Shown here piece after piece: positions 1 through 9,070 of a DNA stretch of 64,000 nt (its first letter is position 1; each line of letters begins with the position of its first letter). The stretch spans positions 2,170,001-2,234,000 of the forward strand of contig NZ_CP007014.1 of the NCBI RefSeq assembly GCF_000452705.1. The letters are read 5' to 3'. The position numbers were made by a program, and so were the translations under genes. A model generated the notes under the pieces. It saw only the letters and a list, made by a program, of their open reading frames with translations. It was not told the origin of the DNA and did no database searches. This stretch comes from Pseudomonas syringae CC1557. Lineage in GTDB: Bacteria > Pseudomonadota > Gammaproteobacteria > Pseudomonadales > Pseudomonadaceae.

Positions 1-1623
1 AACTACGTAATGCTGGAGCTGGGTCAGCCTCTGCATGCATTCGATCTGGCCGAAATAAACGGCGGGATACGGGTGCGTATGGCCGAGGAGGGCGAGAAGC
101 TCGTCCTGCTCGACGGTCAGGAAGTCAGCCTGCGTGCCGACACACTGGTCATTGCCGACCACCAGCGCGCGCTGGCCATCGCTGGCATCATGGGCGGCGA
201 ACACAGCGGCGTAACCGCCGGGACCCGCGATATCTTCCTGGAGAGCGCGTTCTTCGACACCATCTCGGTGGCCGGCAAGGCGCGTTCCTACGGCCTGCAC
301 ACCGATGCCTCGCACCGTTACGAGCGTGGCGTCGACTGGCAGCTGGCCCGTGAAGCCATGGAACGGGCCACTGGCCTGTTGCTGGAAATCACCGGTGGCG
401 AAGCCGGTCCGGTGATTGAAGTGGTCAGCGAACAGCACCTTCCTTCGATTGCCCCGGTGACCCTACGCGCCAGCCGCGTCGAGCAAATGCTCGGTCTGGT
501 CATCGAAAACGCTGAAATCGAGCGTCTGCTCACCGGTCTCGGCTTGACAGTCTCTGCCGAAACAGACGGCCAATGGCGCGTTGAAGTGCCAAGCCATCGT
601 TTCGATATCAGCCTTGAAGTCGATCTGATCGAAGAACTGGCGCGTCTGTACGGCTACAACCGCCTGCCGGTTCGTTACCCGCAAGCGCGTCTGGCTCCAC
701 AGGCCAAGGCCGAAGCCAAAAGCGATCTGCCAGAGTTGCGCCGCCTACTGGTTGCGCGTGGTTATCAGGAAGCGATCACCTACAGCTTCATCGATCCGAA
801 GTGGTTCGAACTGTTCACGCCGGGCGCCAAACCTCTGCTGCTGGCCAATCCGATCTCCAATGACATGGCCGCCATGCGCGCCTCGTTGTGGCCTGGCCTG
901 GTCAAAGCCTTGCAGCACAACCTCAATCGTCAGCAGGATCGCGTGCGCATGTTCGAAAGTGGCCTGCGCTTTGTCGGTCAGCTGGATGGCTTGAAGCAAG
1001 AGCCGATGCTGGCTGGCGTAGTGTGCGGCAGCCGCCTGCCGGAAGGCTGGGCGCAAGGTCGCGACGTGGTCGATTTCTTCGACGTCAAAGCCGATGTCGA
1101 AGCGGTTCTGGGGTTTGCCGGTGCGCTGGGTGAATTCACCTTTACGCCGGGTCAGCATCCGGCCTTGCATCCTGGCCAGACCGCTCGCATCGAGCGCGAT
1201 GGTCGTGAAGTTGGTTTTCTGGGTGCCATCCATCCTGAATTGTCGAAAACCCTGGGTCTGGATCGTCCAGTGTTCGTGTTCGAACTGGTTCTGGGTGAAG
1301 TCGCCAAAGGCAGCCTGCCGAAATTCCACGAGCTATCACGCTTCCCTGAAGTGCGCCGTGACCTGGCACTGCTGGCTGATCGCGATGTTTCTGCCAGTGC
1401 AGTTCTGGACGTAATTCGTGAAAATGCAGGCGAGTGGCTCACAGACCTCAGGTTATTTGATGTTTACCAGGGTAAAGGCATTGATCCACATAGAAAAAGC
1501 CTTGCAGTCGGCTTGACCTGGCAGCATCCATCGCGCACTCTTAATGACGATGAGGTAAACGCAACGACACTTGCTATCCTCACCTCGCTTGAGGAGAGGT
1601 TAAACGCCACGTTAAGGAAGTAG
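1..1623 (+). CDS. pheT: Phenylalanyl-tRNA synthetase beta subunit, 3' part
   Basis: The reading frame is open from base 1 (first codons N-Y-V-M-L-E-L-G-Q-P), so the gene starts upstream; 540 residues are visible. PheT pairs with PheS in the cytoplasmic tetramer that charges tRNA-Phe. The stretch LELGQPLHAFD and the following B3/B4 editing region are typical, the B5 domain follows around visible residues 160-235, and the C-terminal part (from about residue 445, HELSRFPEVRRDLAL) is the ferredoxin-fold anticodon-binding domain that contacts tRNA-Phe. The stop lies three bases before ihfA, the usual pheST-ihfA operon arrangement. Identity is secure; only the N-terminal third is missing because of the window edge. 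Confidence 0.98.
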   Translation, partial: NYVMLELGQPLHAFDLAEINGGIRVRMAEEGEKLVLLDGQEVSLRADTLVIADHQRALAIAGIMGGEHSGVTAGTRDIFLESAFFDTISVAGKARSYGLHTDASHRYERGVDWQLAREAMERATGLLLEITGGEAGPVIEVVSEQHLPSIAPVTLRASRVEQMLGLVIENAEIERLLTGLGLTVSAETDGQWRVEVPSHRFDISLEVDLIEELARLYGYNRLPVRYPQARLAPQAKAEAKSDLPELRRLLVARGYQEAITYSFIDPKWFELFTPGAKPLLLANPISNDMAAMRASLWPGLVKALQHNLNRQQDRVRMFESGLRFVGQLDGLKQEPMLAGVVCGSRLPEGWAQGRDVVDFFDVKADVEAVLGFAGALGEFTFTPGQHPALHPGQTARIERDGREVGFLGAIHPELSKTLGLDRPVFVFELVLGEVAKGSLPKFHELSRFPEVRRDLALLADRDVSASAVLDVIRENAGEWLTDLRLFDVYQGKGIDPHRKSLAVGLTWQHPSRTLNDDEVNATTLAILTSLEERLNATLRK

Positions 1624-1626
1624 CGT

Positions 1627-1929
1627 ATGGGGGCTCTGACGAAAGCTGAGATGGCCGAACGTCTGTACGAAGAGCTGGGCCTGAATAAACGGGAAGCCAA
1701 GGAACTGGTTGAACTGTTTTTTGAGGAAATCAGGCACGCTCTGGAAGATAACGAGCAGGTGAAGTTGTCAGGTTTTGGCAACTTTGACCTGCGAGACAAG
1801 CGCCAACGGCCTGGGAGAAATCCCAAGACCGGTGAAGAAATTCCAATCACGGCGCGCCGTGTTGTCACCTTTCGTCCAGGGCAGAAGTTGAAGGCCCGAG
1901 TTGAGGCATATGCTGGAACCAAGTCATAA
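1627..1929 (+). CDS. ihfA: Integration host factor alpha subunit
   Basis: This 100-residue protein is full length for IhfA. It forms a heterodimer with IhfB that bends DNA sharply at specific sites in recombination, replication and sigma-54 promoters. The start [18 protein letters not shown], the [11 protein letters not shown] beta turn and the [12 protein letters not shown] arm containing the minor-groove-intercalating proline are all present. An AAGGAAG Shine-Dalgarno at about 1614-1620 overlaps the end of pheT and supports the ATG at 1627. The gene is co-transcribed with pheT and its end overlaps the following MerR gene by 20 bases, implying translational coupling. Confidence 0.98.
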   Translation: MGALTKAEMAERLYEELGLNKREAKELVELFFEEIRHALEDNEQVKLSGFGNFDLRDKRQRPGRNPKTGEEIPITARRVVTFRPGQKLKARVEAYAGTKS

Positions 1930-2266
1930 CGACGAGCTACCGCCGATCCCTGGCAAACGCTACTTCACCATCGGTGAGGTCAGCGAGCTCTGCGCGGTAA
2001 AACCGCACGTTCTGCGTTATTGGGAACAGGAATTTCCTCAGCTCAACCCCGTCAAGCGACGCGGGAACCGCCGGTATTATCAGCGCCTCGACGTGCTGAT
2101 GATCAGGCAGATCCGCGGTTTGCTCTACGATCAGGGCTTCACCATCGGCGGAGCCCGCCTGCGTCTTACCGCCGGCGAACCGAAAGACGATACCCAGCAG
2201 TACAAGCAAATGATCCGGCAGATGATTGCCGAACTGGAAGACGTGCTGGTCATGCTCAAGGCGTAA
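1910..2266 (+). CDS. MerR-family transcriptional regulator downstream of ihfA
   Basis: This 118-residue protein has an N-terminal MerR winged helix (about residues 16-80: [22 protein letters not shown]) and a short C-terminal helix for dimerisation, with no effector-binding domain and no cysteines arranged for metal binding. Small MerR proteins of this type follow ihfA in most Pseudomonas genomes; their target is not established. The start is taken as the ATG at 1910, which has GAGG at 1903-1906; a TTG at 1901 is possible. The gene overlaps ihfA, so it is probably translated from the same pheST-ihfA transcript, ending before tRNA-Pro. Confidence 0.93.
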   Translation: MLEPSHNDELPPIPGKRYFTIGEVSELCAVKPHVLRYWEQEFPQLNPVKRRGNRRYYQRLDVLMIRQIRGLLYDQGFTIGGARLRLTAGEPKDDTQQYKQMIRQMIAELEDVLVMLKA

Positions 2267-2353
2267 TCGAGCGAGCAGATACTTCCATAATTCAAACGCT
2301 TAGGGTATATTTCTCAACGTTTTCGCAGGTCGCAAAACAGATACACGCCTAGT

Positions 2354-2430
2354 CGGGGCGTAGCGCAGTCCGGTAGCGCACTAGCATGGGGTGCTAGGGG
2401 TCGAGTGTTCGAATCACTCCGTCCCGACCA
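2354..2430 (+). tRNA. tRNA-Pro (anticodon GGG)
   Basis: A 77-base cloverleaf. The acceptor stem CGGGGCG (2354-2360) pairs with CGTCCCG before an encoded ACCA end. The D arm has GTAGCGCAG and GGTAGCGC, the anticodon stem CTAGC/GCTAG encloses the loop ATGGGGT with anticodon GGG, and the T loop is GTTCGAATC. It reads CCC codons. It follows the ihfA-MerR genes as in other pseudomonads, and tRNA-Pro 3' ends are known integration sites. Confidence 0.97.
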
Positions 2431-2440
2431 TATTTTTACT

Positions 2441-2477
2441 AAGGGGATCAGTCACCTACGGTGCTGGTCCCTTTTTT
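2441..2477 (+). terminator. Rho-independent terminator after tRNA-Pro
   Basis: AAGGGGATCAG (from 2441) can pair with CTGGTCCCTT (2464-2473), allowing one G-T pair, and a run of six T residues follows. It lies 10 bases past the tRNA end and fits a factor-independent stop for the tRNA transcript. Confidence 0.85.
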
Positions 2478-2479
2478 CA

Positions 2480-3243
2480 TTTCCGGCGTGCGCAAAGCCC
2501 GCGCAAAACCAATTCGGAAGCCGGCTGATATCGGTCCGGGATTGCCTCTGACCAGAGAGTTTCGGCGTAGTCTTTCTGGTCGTTTTTGTCATATCCCCAC
2601 TCTTATCACCAGCGACCTCTTGCCCGTCCTTTCCGGCTTTCTTGTACATGTGCAGTGACAGCGCCCGCGCTTCGTGAAAGCCCGACATTTCCTCCATCAC
2701 TCCAATCATCGCCGCTTGGCATGTCACTACGCATGGCATACAGAACGGGAAAGCCACTCCCGCAGCCATCATTCGGTGCGTTGTAATTCGGGCAAGGGAT
2801 TTGCTGGGTTTTCGTTAGCGGCTTGTCGTCGTCATCCTTGGTGATGACGTTCTCTGTCCTGGTCATCCCCATAGACCCACTTCTAGTGACGGCAGGCTGA
2901 AGCCAGTCTGCGGGTCATGCTGCGAAAACCTGTACAGAAATAAAAGATGTACAACTTTTCATTTAAGTTCATGGCGTCCCTTGCCGATGGCTACGTTGAA
3001 GCGTTAAACCGTGGCTCAAGGCCGTCAGCGCATGACCTGGGTGCAGCTCCGTTTCGATGTGCACCGAGCGCGCTCCATTTAGCGCATCAGCCCTCAAAGA
3101 TGTTTCCTTAAGCCGGGTTCAGTTGGAACTGACCCTGAACCTCGACTTGGACGACGACACCTGACCCTTGAAGGCAACTGTGGTTGCCAGGATTTATTTT
3201 TCTGCCTCACGGAACGATGATGTGGTGGCAGTGGAGGCTGAAA
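2480..3243. other. Gap of 760 bases, no convincing gene
   Basis: Only short overlapping open frames occur here. The best are on the minus strand in two different frames (2606-2872 and 2452-2772). Neither has a recognisable domain or a good ribosome site, and together they look like eroded coding DNA. Composition is patchier and less GC-rich than the flanks. A 7-base inverted repeat (GGTTCAG/CTGAACC) lies near 3116-3143. The position just behind a tRNA 3' end suggests remains of an integrated element, but no integrase and no second copy of the tRNA end were seen. Confidence 0.4.
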
Positions 3244-5178
3244 ATGGCAGTAGCAGCGAGATTTTTAGGCAATATCAAGGTTTCACGAAAGCTGGGGATC
3301 GGCTTTGGCTTTTTGTTGTTGGCAGTGTTGGCCGTTGCTTTCGTCGGCTACACCAGTAACAACATCCTCGTTGACCGTTTGGACACTACACGTTTGATCG
3401 GAACGCTCAACGATGCGGCGCAGGACATGCGCCTTTCAGAGAAACAATACGAAGCGTCCGCCGACCAAGCGGCTCTTGAGGTTTACCGTACGCAGCTCAG
3501 CACGATGCAAGGGCTCATCTCCAAGGCGTTGCTTTTACTGACCCGTAAGGAGAATCAGCAAGCGCTGGCGCAGTTGCAAGCCAGCACTGATGCCTACGAT
3601 CAGAAGGTCAATCGTCTCGTCGATACAGACAAGTCCACCAGCGGTGCGCTGAAACCGTTGGGAGCGTTGTCCGATAAATTTGCCAACACATTTACTCAAC
3701 TGCTTGAAACCACTACCGTCAGTGCGCTGGAGCAACCCGGGAACGAGCGCATAGCCGATCTGCGTAAGGTGGCCGACCTGCGAAATAGCATGACGATGTT
3801 TCGTCTCGTGTTGCGTCGCTACATCGCCGTTCCAGACGCTACCAACAAAAAGTTGCTGTTGGACACTACTGAAGCGTTTCTGAGCGACATCACCAAAGCC
3901 CGCACCAGTTTGCCCGCCGCACTGTCCTCCCAGTTGGAAGAGGCCTACGTCGGCATGCGTCAGTACCGCGAGACGCTGGTTCAAGTCTCTACCCTGTTTG
4001 AGCAAAAGCAGAGCCTGCGACAGCAAGTGGACCAGGAAAGCGACGTCATGGATAAAATCATCACCGGCTTGATGGACGCCCAGCAGCAACTGGCGCGGGC
4101 CGATCAGCGCAGTGCTTTTATCCAGGTGGCTATTTTGACGCTGGTCGCGTTGTTGGTGGGGCTGTTTGCCTCTGTTGTGATCTCCCGTCAGATCACCTCG
4201 CCGCTCGCGCTCACCGTCGATCTGGCTCGCCGTATCGCCAAAGGCGACCTCACGGTGCAGGCCAAGTCGACGCGCCGTGATGAGCTGGGCGATCTTCAAA
4301 ATGCCATGCAGGACATGGCGCAAAACCTGAATACGCTGGTGCAGGGCATCGGCGGCGGTGTGACTAGAATTTCGATGTCTGCTGAAAAGCTGTCCGCCAT
4401 GAGCGAGCAGACAAGCGCAGGCGTTCGTCAGCAAAAAATCGAAGTGGACCAAGTGGCCACCGCGATGCATGAGATGGCCTCCACGGTTCAGGAGGTGGCG
4501 CGCAACACCACCGATGCGTCGGCTGCGGCAACTCTGGCCGAAGAGCAGTCACGTCATGGCGGCGCAGTGGTCAGACAGGCCACGACCCAAATCAGCGAGC
4601 TCTCCCTGGCAATCGAAGAACTGGGGGGCGCCATGAATGTACTGACCCAGGACAGTGAGAAAATCGGCAAAGTCATTGACGTGATCAAGGCGGTTGCCGA
4701 ACAAACAAACTTGCTGGCGTTGAACGCGGCCATCGAAGCCGCACGTGCTGGTGAGCAGGGCCGCGGGTTTGCCGTAGTCGCAGACGAAGTGCGTTCACTT
4801 GCTCAGCGCACGCAAGACTCCACCAAGGAAATCGAAACGCTGATCCTTGCCTTGCAACAAGGTACGCAAGCCGCCGCCACCCTGATGGTATCCAGTCGTG
4901 AACGTACATTGGGCACTGTCGAGCTGGCGCAAAAGGCCGAGCAGGCAATCACCCAAATCAACCACTCCATCGGCACGATTCAGGAAATGAGCCTGCAGAT
5001 ATCGGCTGCCGCCGAGCAACAAAGTGCTGTGGCTGAAGAAATCAATCGCAGCATTCTTAGTGTTCGTGATGTGGCCGATCAGTCCGCGATAGCGAGCGAG
5101 GAAAGCGCAACGGCGACAGTTGAGCTGGCGTCCCTGGGGCAAGATTTGCAAAAAATGACTTCGCACTTCAAGACGTAA
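3244..5178 (+). CDS. Methyl-accepting chemotaxis receptor with HBM-type sensor
   Basis: A 644-residue transmembrane chemoreceptor. A first membrane helix (about residues 14-36) precedes a long, almost purely helical periplasmic region (about 37-290) whose size and alpha-helical make-up fit the helical bimodular (HBM) sensor of McpS-type receptors. A second membrane helix (about 291-315), a HAMP domain and a signalling domain with the intact hairpin tip [20 protein letters not shown] follow. HBM receptors studied in Pseudomonas bind TCA intermediates or related small acids; the ligand here is unknown. The start is set at 3244, 6 bases behind GGAGG (3233-3237), rather than an upstream ATG at 3184. 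There is no C-terminal CheR-binding pentapeptide. It stands alone, with no che gene adjacent. Confidence 0.93.
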   Translation: MAVAARFLGNIKVSRKLGIGFGFLLLAVLAVAFVGYTSNNILVDRLDTTRLIGTLNDAAQDMRLSEKQYEASADQAALEVYRTQLSTMQGLISKALLLLTRKENQQALAQLQASTDAYDQKVNRLVDTDKSTSGALKPLGALSDKFANTFTQLLETTTVSALEQPGNERIADLRKVADLRNSMTMFRLVLRRYIAVPDATNKKLLLDTTEAFLSDITKARTSLPAALSSQLEEAYVGMRQYRETLVQVSTLFEQKQSLRQQVDQESDVMDKIITGLMDAQQQLARADQRSAFIQVAILTLVALLVGLFASVVISRQITSPLALTVDLARRIAKGDLTVQAKSTRRDELGDLQNAMQDMAQNLNTLVQGIGGGVTRISMSAEKLSAMSEQTSAGVRQQKIEVDQVATAMHEMASTVQEVARNTTDASAAATLAEEQSRHGGAVVRQATTQISELSLAIEELGGAMNVLTQDSEKIGKVIDVIKAVAEQTNLLALNAAIEAARAGEQGRGFAVVADEVRSLAQRTQDSTKEIETLILALQQGTQAAATLMVSSRERTLGTVELAQKAEQAITQINHSIGTIQEMSLQISAAAEQQSAVAEEINRSILSVRDVADQSAIASEESATATVELASLGQDLQKMTSHFKT

Positions 5179-5215
5179 AACGCAAGCGTGCCTGGAACAG
5201 TTGCCTGACAAGCAA

Positions 5216-5238
5216 GCGGGAAAGCACGACTTTCCCGC
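5216..5238 (+). terminator. Perfect stem-loop behind chemoreceptor gene
   Basis: GCGGGAAAG (5216-5224) and CTTTCCCGC (5230-5238) form a perfect 9-base stem with a 5-base loop, 38 bases past the receptor stop. No T tract follows, so it may stabilise the 3' end rather than terminate alone. Confidence 0.5.
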
Positions 5239-5462
5239 AACCGGTAACCAGGCCTCATGCGACGTTTCAAGCTTGGGACCGATACCAGGTTGGCCTTGGC
5301 GATTTTCTTATGCGCGTTGTCCTGCGCTGTTATGGCGACCAACGTGGGGTCACGGAATAGCCGGGTTTGTATTGCCTCGGGTTGCCATGGTTTTAAACGG
5401 GGGCTCTGGGCGCTTCTGCAAGTGGTTGGGCCACAAAAGCATCTCCAGTGTTAAAAAACAAT

Positions 5463-5491
5463 TTGACATATGTTATTTGTGATCACATATT
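5463..5491 (+). promoter_or_regulatory. Sigma-70 promoter with overlapping palindromic operator
   Basis: TTGACA (5463-5468) and CATATT (5486-5491) are separated by 17 bases, a good sigma-70 promoter for the GntR gene starting at 5526. The perfect palindrome TGTGATCACA (5478-5487) overlaps the -10 element. It matches the GT-N-AC half-site logic of FadR/FCD-type GntR operators, suggesting autorepression by the adjacent regulator. Confidence 0.6.
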
Positions 5492-5525
5492 CGTTCCATA
5501 AGAACGCCAATATGAGTCACTCCCC

Positions 5526-6248
5526 ATGACAGATCGTCCGATCCTCCTGCCGGCCATGCGTCAGGTTTCTCGCGATACCCTCCAGGATCAGGTGTACCGG
5601 CAAATCCGTGAAGCGCTGATGAGCGGGCGCTTTCAGCCGGGTCAGAAACTGACCATCCGTGGTCTCGCCGAGGCGCTCGGTTCCAGTCCGATGCCGGTGC
5701 GCGAAGCGTTGAATCGTCTTAGCGCAGAAAATGCCTTCGAAGTTACCGAAACCGCTCGTCTGCGCGTGCCCATGATGACCCCGGAGCGGCTGCGCGAGAT
5801 TCGCGATGCCAGGGTTGCGCTGGAAGGGCTGTTGGCCGAGAAAGCGGTCATCCTGCTCAACGACGCCGACCTTGCAGACATCAGCCAGCTCTGCGAACAG
5901 ATGCAAACTGCCGCCGACAAGGTTGATGTGGCCCTCTATCTGTGGACCAACTTTGCCTTTCACCGACGCATTTATGCAGTCGCCAAGGCTGAGCTCATTG
6001 TTGCGGCGGTAGAAAATTTCTGGCTGCACATCGGCCCGTGTTTCGCGCTTGTCGCGCCCGACAGGGCGCACCTTCAGCGTTCGATGGAAGCGCATAACCG
6101 TATCGTCGAGGCGTTGGCGGCGCGTGATGGGGCGGCGGCTCGTGCAGCTGTCACCGATGACATCATGCAGGCTGCCGACTCTCTGACGCGCCTGATCGCA
6201 AAGAGTGACCGCTCAAGGTCGCGTGTCTCGGGAGTGAAAAAAGCATGA
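5526..6248 (+). CDS. GntR-family (FCD) transcriptional regulator
   Basis: A 240-residue regulator. The N-terminal winged helix (about residues 18-80) carries the family pattern LMSGRFQPGQKL and SPMPVREAL, followed by a helical FCD ligand domain (about 85-215). FCD regulators usually sense the carboxylate substrate or intermediate of a neighbouring catabolic operon and act as repressors. It overlaps the SDR gene by four bases (ATGA), so it is the first gene of the catabolic operon ending with the MFS transporter at 10393. The effector is probably a substrate of those enzymes. A palindrome overlapping its own -10 element is a likely binding site. Confidence 0.92.
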   Translation: MTDRPILLPAMRQVSRDTLQDQVYRQIREALMSGRFQPGQKLTIRGLAEALGSSPMPVREALNRLSAENAFEVTETARLRVPMMTPERLREIRDARVALEGLLAEKAVILLNDADLADISQLCEQMQTAADKVDVALYLWTNFAFHRRIYAVAKAELIVAAVENFWLHIGPCFALVAPDRAHLQRSMEAHNRIVEALAARDGAAARAAVTDDIMQAADSLTRLIAKSDRSRSRVSGVKKA

Positions 6249-7033
6249 GTGTTCTCAATCGGCTGATTCCATATGCAGGGCTGCGGGTTCTGATTTCCGG
6301 CGGTGCAGCCGGGATCGGTGAAGTGTTGGCGGCGGCTTACCTGGAAGCGGGAGCAAAGGTACATGTGTGCGATGTCAGCGAGGCGGCCATTGCGGCGTTC
6401 CTCGAACGCTATCCAGGCAGTGTCGCCACTCACGCAGATGTTGCTGATCCGGCGCAGATCGAAGCGGTATTCAGGGTGCAGCGCGAACACTTCGGTGGTC
6501 TTGATGTGCTGATCAACAACGCCGGGATCGCTGGTCCAACGGCAGGCATCGATGCCATTAGCGAAGAAGAGTGGCAGCGCACTATCGATATTAACCTCAC
6601 CGGGCAGTACCGCTTTGCCCATCATGCGGTGCCGTTGCTCAAGGCGTCACCCAATGCTCACCTTATTCATATCGCTTCTGTCGCCGGTCGCCTTGGCTAC
6701 GCCTGGCGCACACCGTATGCCGCGACCAAATGGGCAATTGTCGGGCTGATGAAATCCCTGGCATCCGAGCTGGGCGGAAGCGACATCCGCGTCAATGCCT
6801 TGCTGCCCGGCATCGTCGAAGGACCGCGCATGGATGGGGTGATTCGTGCCCGTGCCGAACAGATGAATGTGCCCGAAGCCGAGATGCGTGAGGAGTACCT
6901 GAAAAAGATTTCGCTCAAGCGCATGGTCACTGCCGAGGACGTTGCCGCCATGGCGCTCTTTCTATGCTCGCCCGCTGCACGCAATGTCACGGGACAGGCC
7001 ATCAGCGTGGATGGCAACGTCGAGTACCTCTGA
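6245..7033 (+). CDS. SDR-family NAD(P)-dependent oxidoreductase
   Basis: A 262-residue classical short-chain dehydrogenase. It has the cofactor motif SGGAAGIGE near residue 20, NNAG near 92, the catalytic Ser (IASVAG) and Tyr/Lys (PYAATKWA) of the Ser-Tyr-Lys set, and the PGIVEGPRM loop. An Asp after the second beta strand (VCDVS) suggests NAD rather than NADP. The likely role is oxidising a hydroxyl to a ketone, supplying the beta-keto acid for the cleavage enzyme downstream. It is translationally coupled to the GntR gene. The exact substrate cannot be read from sequence. Confidence 0.92.
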   Translation: MSVLNRLIPYAGLRVLISGGAAGIGEVLAAAYLEAGAKVHVCDVSEAAIAAFLERYPGSVATHADVADPAQIEAVFRVQREHFGGLDVLINNAGIAGPTAGIDAISEEEWQRTIDINLTGQYRFAHHAVPLLKASPNAHLIHIASVAGRLGYAWRTPYAATKWAIVGLMKSLASELGGSDIRVNALLPGIVEGPRMDGVIRARAEQMNVPEAEMREEYLKKISLKRMVTAEDVAAMALFLCSPAARNVTGQAISVDGNVEYL

Positions 7034-7125
7034 GTATTTCGGCCCGATAGCATCAATGACCGGACACCGTCCGATGTCATGTTCCACATCAGACTTCTCG
7101 CCAAGAACAAGAACGGAGAATGCTC

Positions 7126-8058
7126 ATGCCCAAAAAACGCCCGATCATCATCACCTGCGCCGTCACGGGTGCTATTCATACGCCCTCGATGTCGCCGCAT
7201 TTGCCGATAACACCTCAGGAAATTGCCGATGCAGCCATCGGTGCCGCCGAGGCCGGTGCCTCGATTGTGCACCTGCATGCCCGCGATCCACGTGACGGAC
7301 GGCCCAGTCAGGACGTTGATCTGTTTCGGCAGTTTCTGCCGCAGATCAAGGCCAGGAGCGACGTGGTGATCAATATCACCACCGGCGGTGCGCCGACCAT
7401 GGGGGTGGAAGAGCGCTTGCAACCCGTGGCGCAACTCAAGCCGGAACTCGCCTCGTTGAACATGGGCTCAATGAACTTCGGGCTGTACGAAATGCTTGAT
7501 CGCTATACCGAGTTCAAGCATGACTGGGAGCGCCCCTACCTGGCCGAGAGTGATGACCGGATATTCCGTAACACCTTCCGCGACATCGCACACATCCTTA
7601 CGACCTGTGCCGAGAACCGCACGCGCTTTGAAATTGAATGCTACGACATCGGTCATCTGTATACCGCAGCACACTTCCTGCAGCGTGGGTTGCTCAAGGC
7701 GCCGATTTTCATCCAGTCTGTATTCGGTTTGCGCGGAGGCATTGGCGGACACCCTGAAGACCTGGCGCACATGCGCCGTACGGCTGACCGTTTGTTTGGC
7801 GAGGCCTATCAATGGTCGATTCTGGGCGCGGGTCGCAATCAGATTCCGTTGGGCACCATGGGCCTGTCGATGGGCAGTCATGTGCGGGTCGGCCTTGAGG
7901 ATTCGCTGTGGGACGGACCGGGCAAGCTGGCGGCGTCCAATGCCGATCAGGTCACGCGTATTCGCACTGTGATCGAAGCCTTGGGCGGGCGCGTGGCAAC
8001 GCCGGACGAAGCGCGTGAAATGCTCGACCTGAAGGGCCAGGACAAGGTCGATTTCTAG
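7126..8058 (+). CDS. Beta-keto acid cleavage enzyme (BKACE, DUF849)
   Basis: A 310-residue TIM-barrel protein of the BKACE family, which cleaves beta-keto acids with acetyl-CoA to give acetoacetate and a new acyl-CoA. The zinc-binding H-L-H of VHLHARD (H49, H51) and the conserved HVRVGLED segment, carrying the Arg, metal-ligand Glu and Asp known from 3-keto-5-aminohexanoate cleavage enzyme, are all present. The start is the ATG at 7126, seven bases after GGAG (7115-7118); an ATG at 7120 is too close to that site. Neighbouring dehydrogenase, lactonase and transporter imply a dedicated pathway. It is not in a carnitine gene context, so the substrate is open. Confidence 0.92.
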   Translation: MPKKRPIIITCAVTGAIHTPSMSPHLPITPQEIADAAIGAAEAGASIVHLHARDPRDGRPSQDVDLFRQFLPQIKARSDVVINITTGGAPTMGVEERLQPVAQLKPELASLNMGSMNFGLYEMLDRYTEFKHDWERPYLAESDDRIFRNTFRDIAHILTTCAENRTRFEIECYDIGHLYTAAHFLQRGLLKAPIFIQSVFGLRGGIGGHPEDLAHMRRTADRLFGEAYQWSILGAGRNQIPLGTMGLSMGSHVRVGLEDSLWDGPGKLAASNADQVTRIRTVIEALGGRVATPDEAREMLDLKGQDKVDF

Positions 8059-8105
8059 TCATCGCACAACGTGTCATCTCAATAACAACAAGACAGAGGT
8101 GAAAA

Positions 8106-8984
8106 ATGCGTATCGAAATCGTTGTCGACGTGAAGACCACACTGGGCGAAGGCCCGGTCTGGGATGTCGAGCAACAGCGTCTGTACTGGATCGACAGTTT
8201 TGACGGTCGCGTCCTGCGCTGTACGGATGACGGGCGTGAATTGCGAGCCTGGGATGTGGGCCAGAAAATCGGCTCCATGGCCTTGCGCAACAGCGGCGTC
8301 GCAGCACTCGTGGCCTTACAGACCGGTATCTACAACCTTGACCTGCCGAGCGGCGATCTCGAGCTTATCGTCGACCCTGAACCCGGTTTGCCGAACAATC
8401 GCCTCAATGACGGCAAGGTGGATCGGCAGGGCCGGTTCATCGTGGGTTCGATGGACACTCAGGAAGACCAGGCCAGCGCGAAGTTGTATCGCCTCGACCC
8501 TGACCTGAGCCTGCACACGCTGGATGAAGGCATCATTGTGTCCAATGGTCCCTGCTGGAGTCCGGGCGGTGAAACCTTTTATTTCGCCGATACCTGGTCC
8601 GGGGAAATCTGGACCTATGACTACGACAACGCCAGCGGCGCAGTCACCAATAGACGAACCTTTGCCAGCGTCGACACCTCCGCAGGCGGCGCGGCGGACG
8701 GCTGTACCGTAGACGCCGAAGGCTGCCTATGGCAAGCGCTGGTCTACGCCGGAAAACTGGTGCGCTACACCCCGGACGGGCAGGTGGATCGCATCATCGA
8801 CATGCCTGTGAAGAAGGTGACCAGCCTGACCTTCGGCGGGCCGAACCTGGACACATTGTTCGTCACCTCCATGGCCAAGCCTCCGTTGCCGCGCTTCCCG
8901 GAAGATGGCCAGCAACGCGGTGCCTTGTTTGCGATCACCGGGCTGGGTGTGAAAGGCATCGCTGAACGGCGCTTCGCCAGTTAA
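8106..8984 (+). CDS. SMP-30/gluconolactonase/LRE family lactonase
   Basis: A 292-residue six-bladed beta-propeller without signal peptide, so cytoplasmic. Metal-site positions of the SMP-30 family are visible: Glu in LGEGPVWD near residue 17, Asn in RLNDGKVD near 101, Asn in VSNGPCWS near 150, and Asp in AADGCTVD near 201. Members hydrolyse sugar or aldonic lactones with a divalent metal. Within this operon it probably opens a lactone to the hydroxy acid used by the SDR enzyme. A GAGGTG ribosome site just before 8106 supports the start. Confidence 0.92.
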   Translation: MRIEIVVDVKTTLGEGPVWDVEQQRLYWIDSFDGRVLRCTDDGRELRAWDVGQKIGSMALRNSGVAALVALQTGIYNLDLPSGDLELIVDPEPGLPNNRLNDGKVDRQGRFIVGSMDTQEDQASAKLYRLDPDLSLHTLDEGIIVSNGPCWSPGGETFYFADTWSGEIWTYDYDNASGAVTNRRTFASVDTSAGGAADGCTVDAEGCLWQALVYAGKLVRYTPDGQVDRIIDMPVKKVTSLTFGGPNLDTLFVTSMAKPPLPRFPEDGQQRGALFAITGLGVKGIAERRFAS

Positions 8985-9070
8985 CCCGTCAACCGCAGGC
9001 TGAACCTCAACGTTAAGGACGACCGGACTCTTTCTTGCCAGGGCGTGTGCGACACGCCTGGAGATTTCCC

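Larger units (their letters stand above)
5179..5525. other. Intergenic region between receptor and GntR gene
   Basis: This 347-base gap holds a stem-loop behind the receptor and a promoter/operator before the GntR gene, both listed separately. A 65-codon open frame at 5257-5454 begins like a signal peptide (hydrophobic LALAIFLCALSCAVMA) but has no good ribosome site or recognisable product, so it is not called as a gene. Confidence 0.4.

Noticed and set aside
5257..5454. 65-codon frame starting like a signal peptide
   Set aside because: No ribosome site, no recognisable mature part, and it overlaps the promoter side of the GntR gene; chance hydrophobicity is likely.
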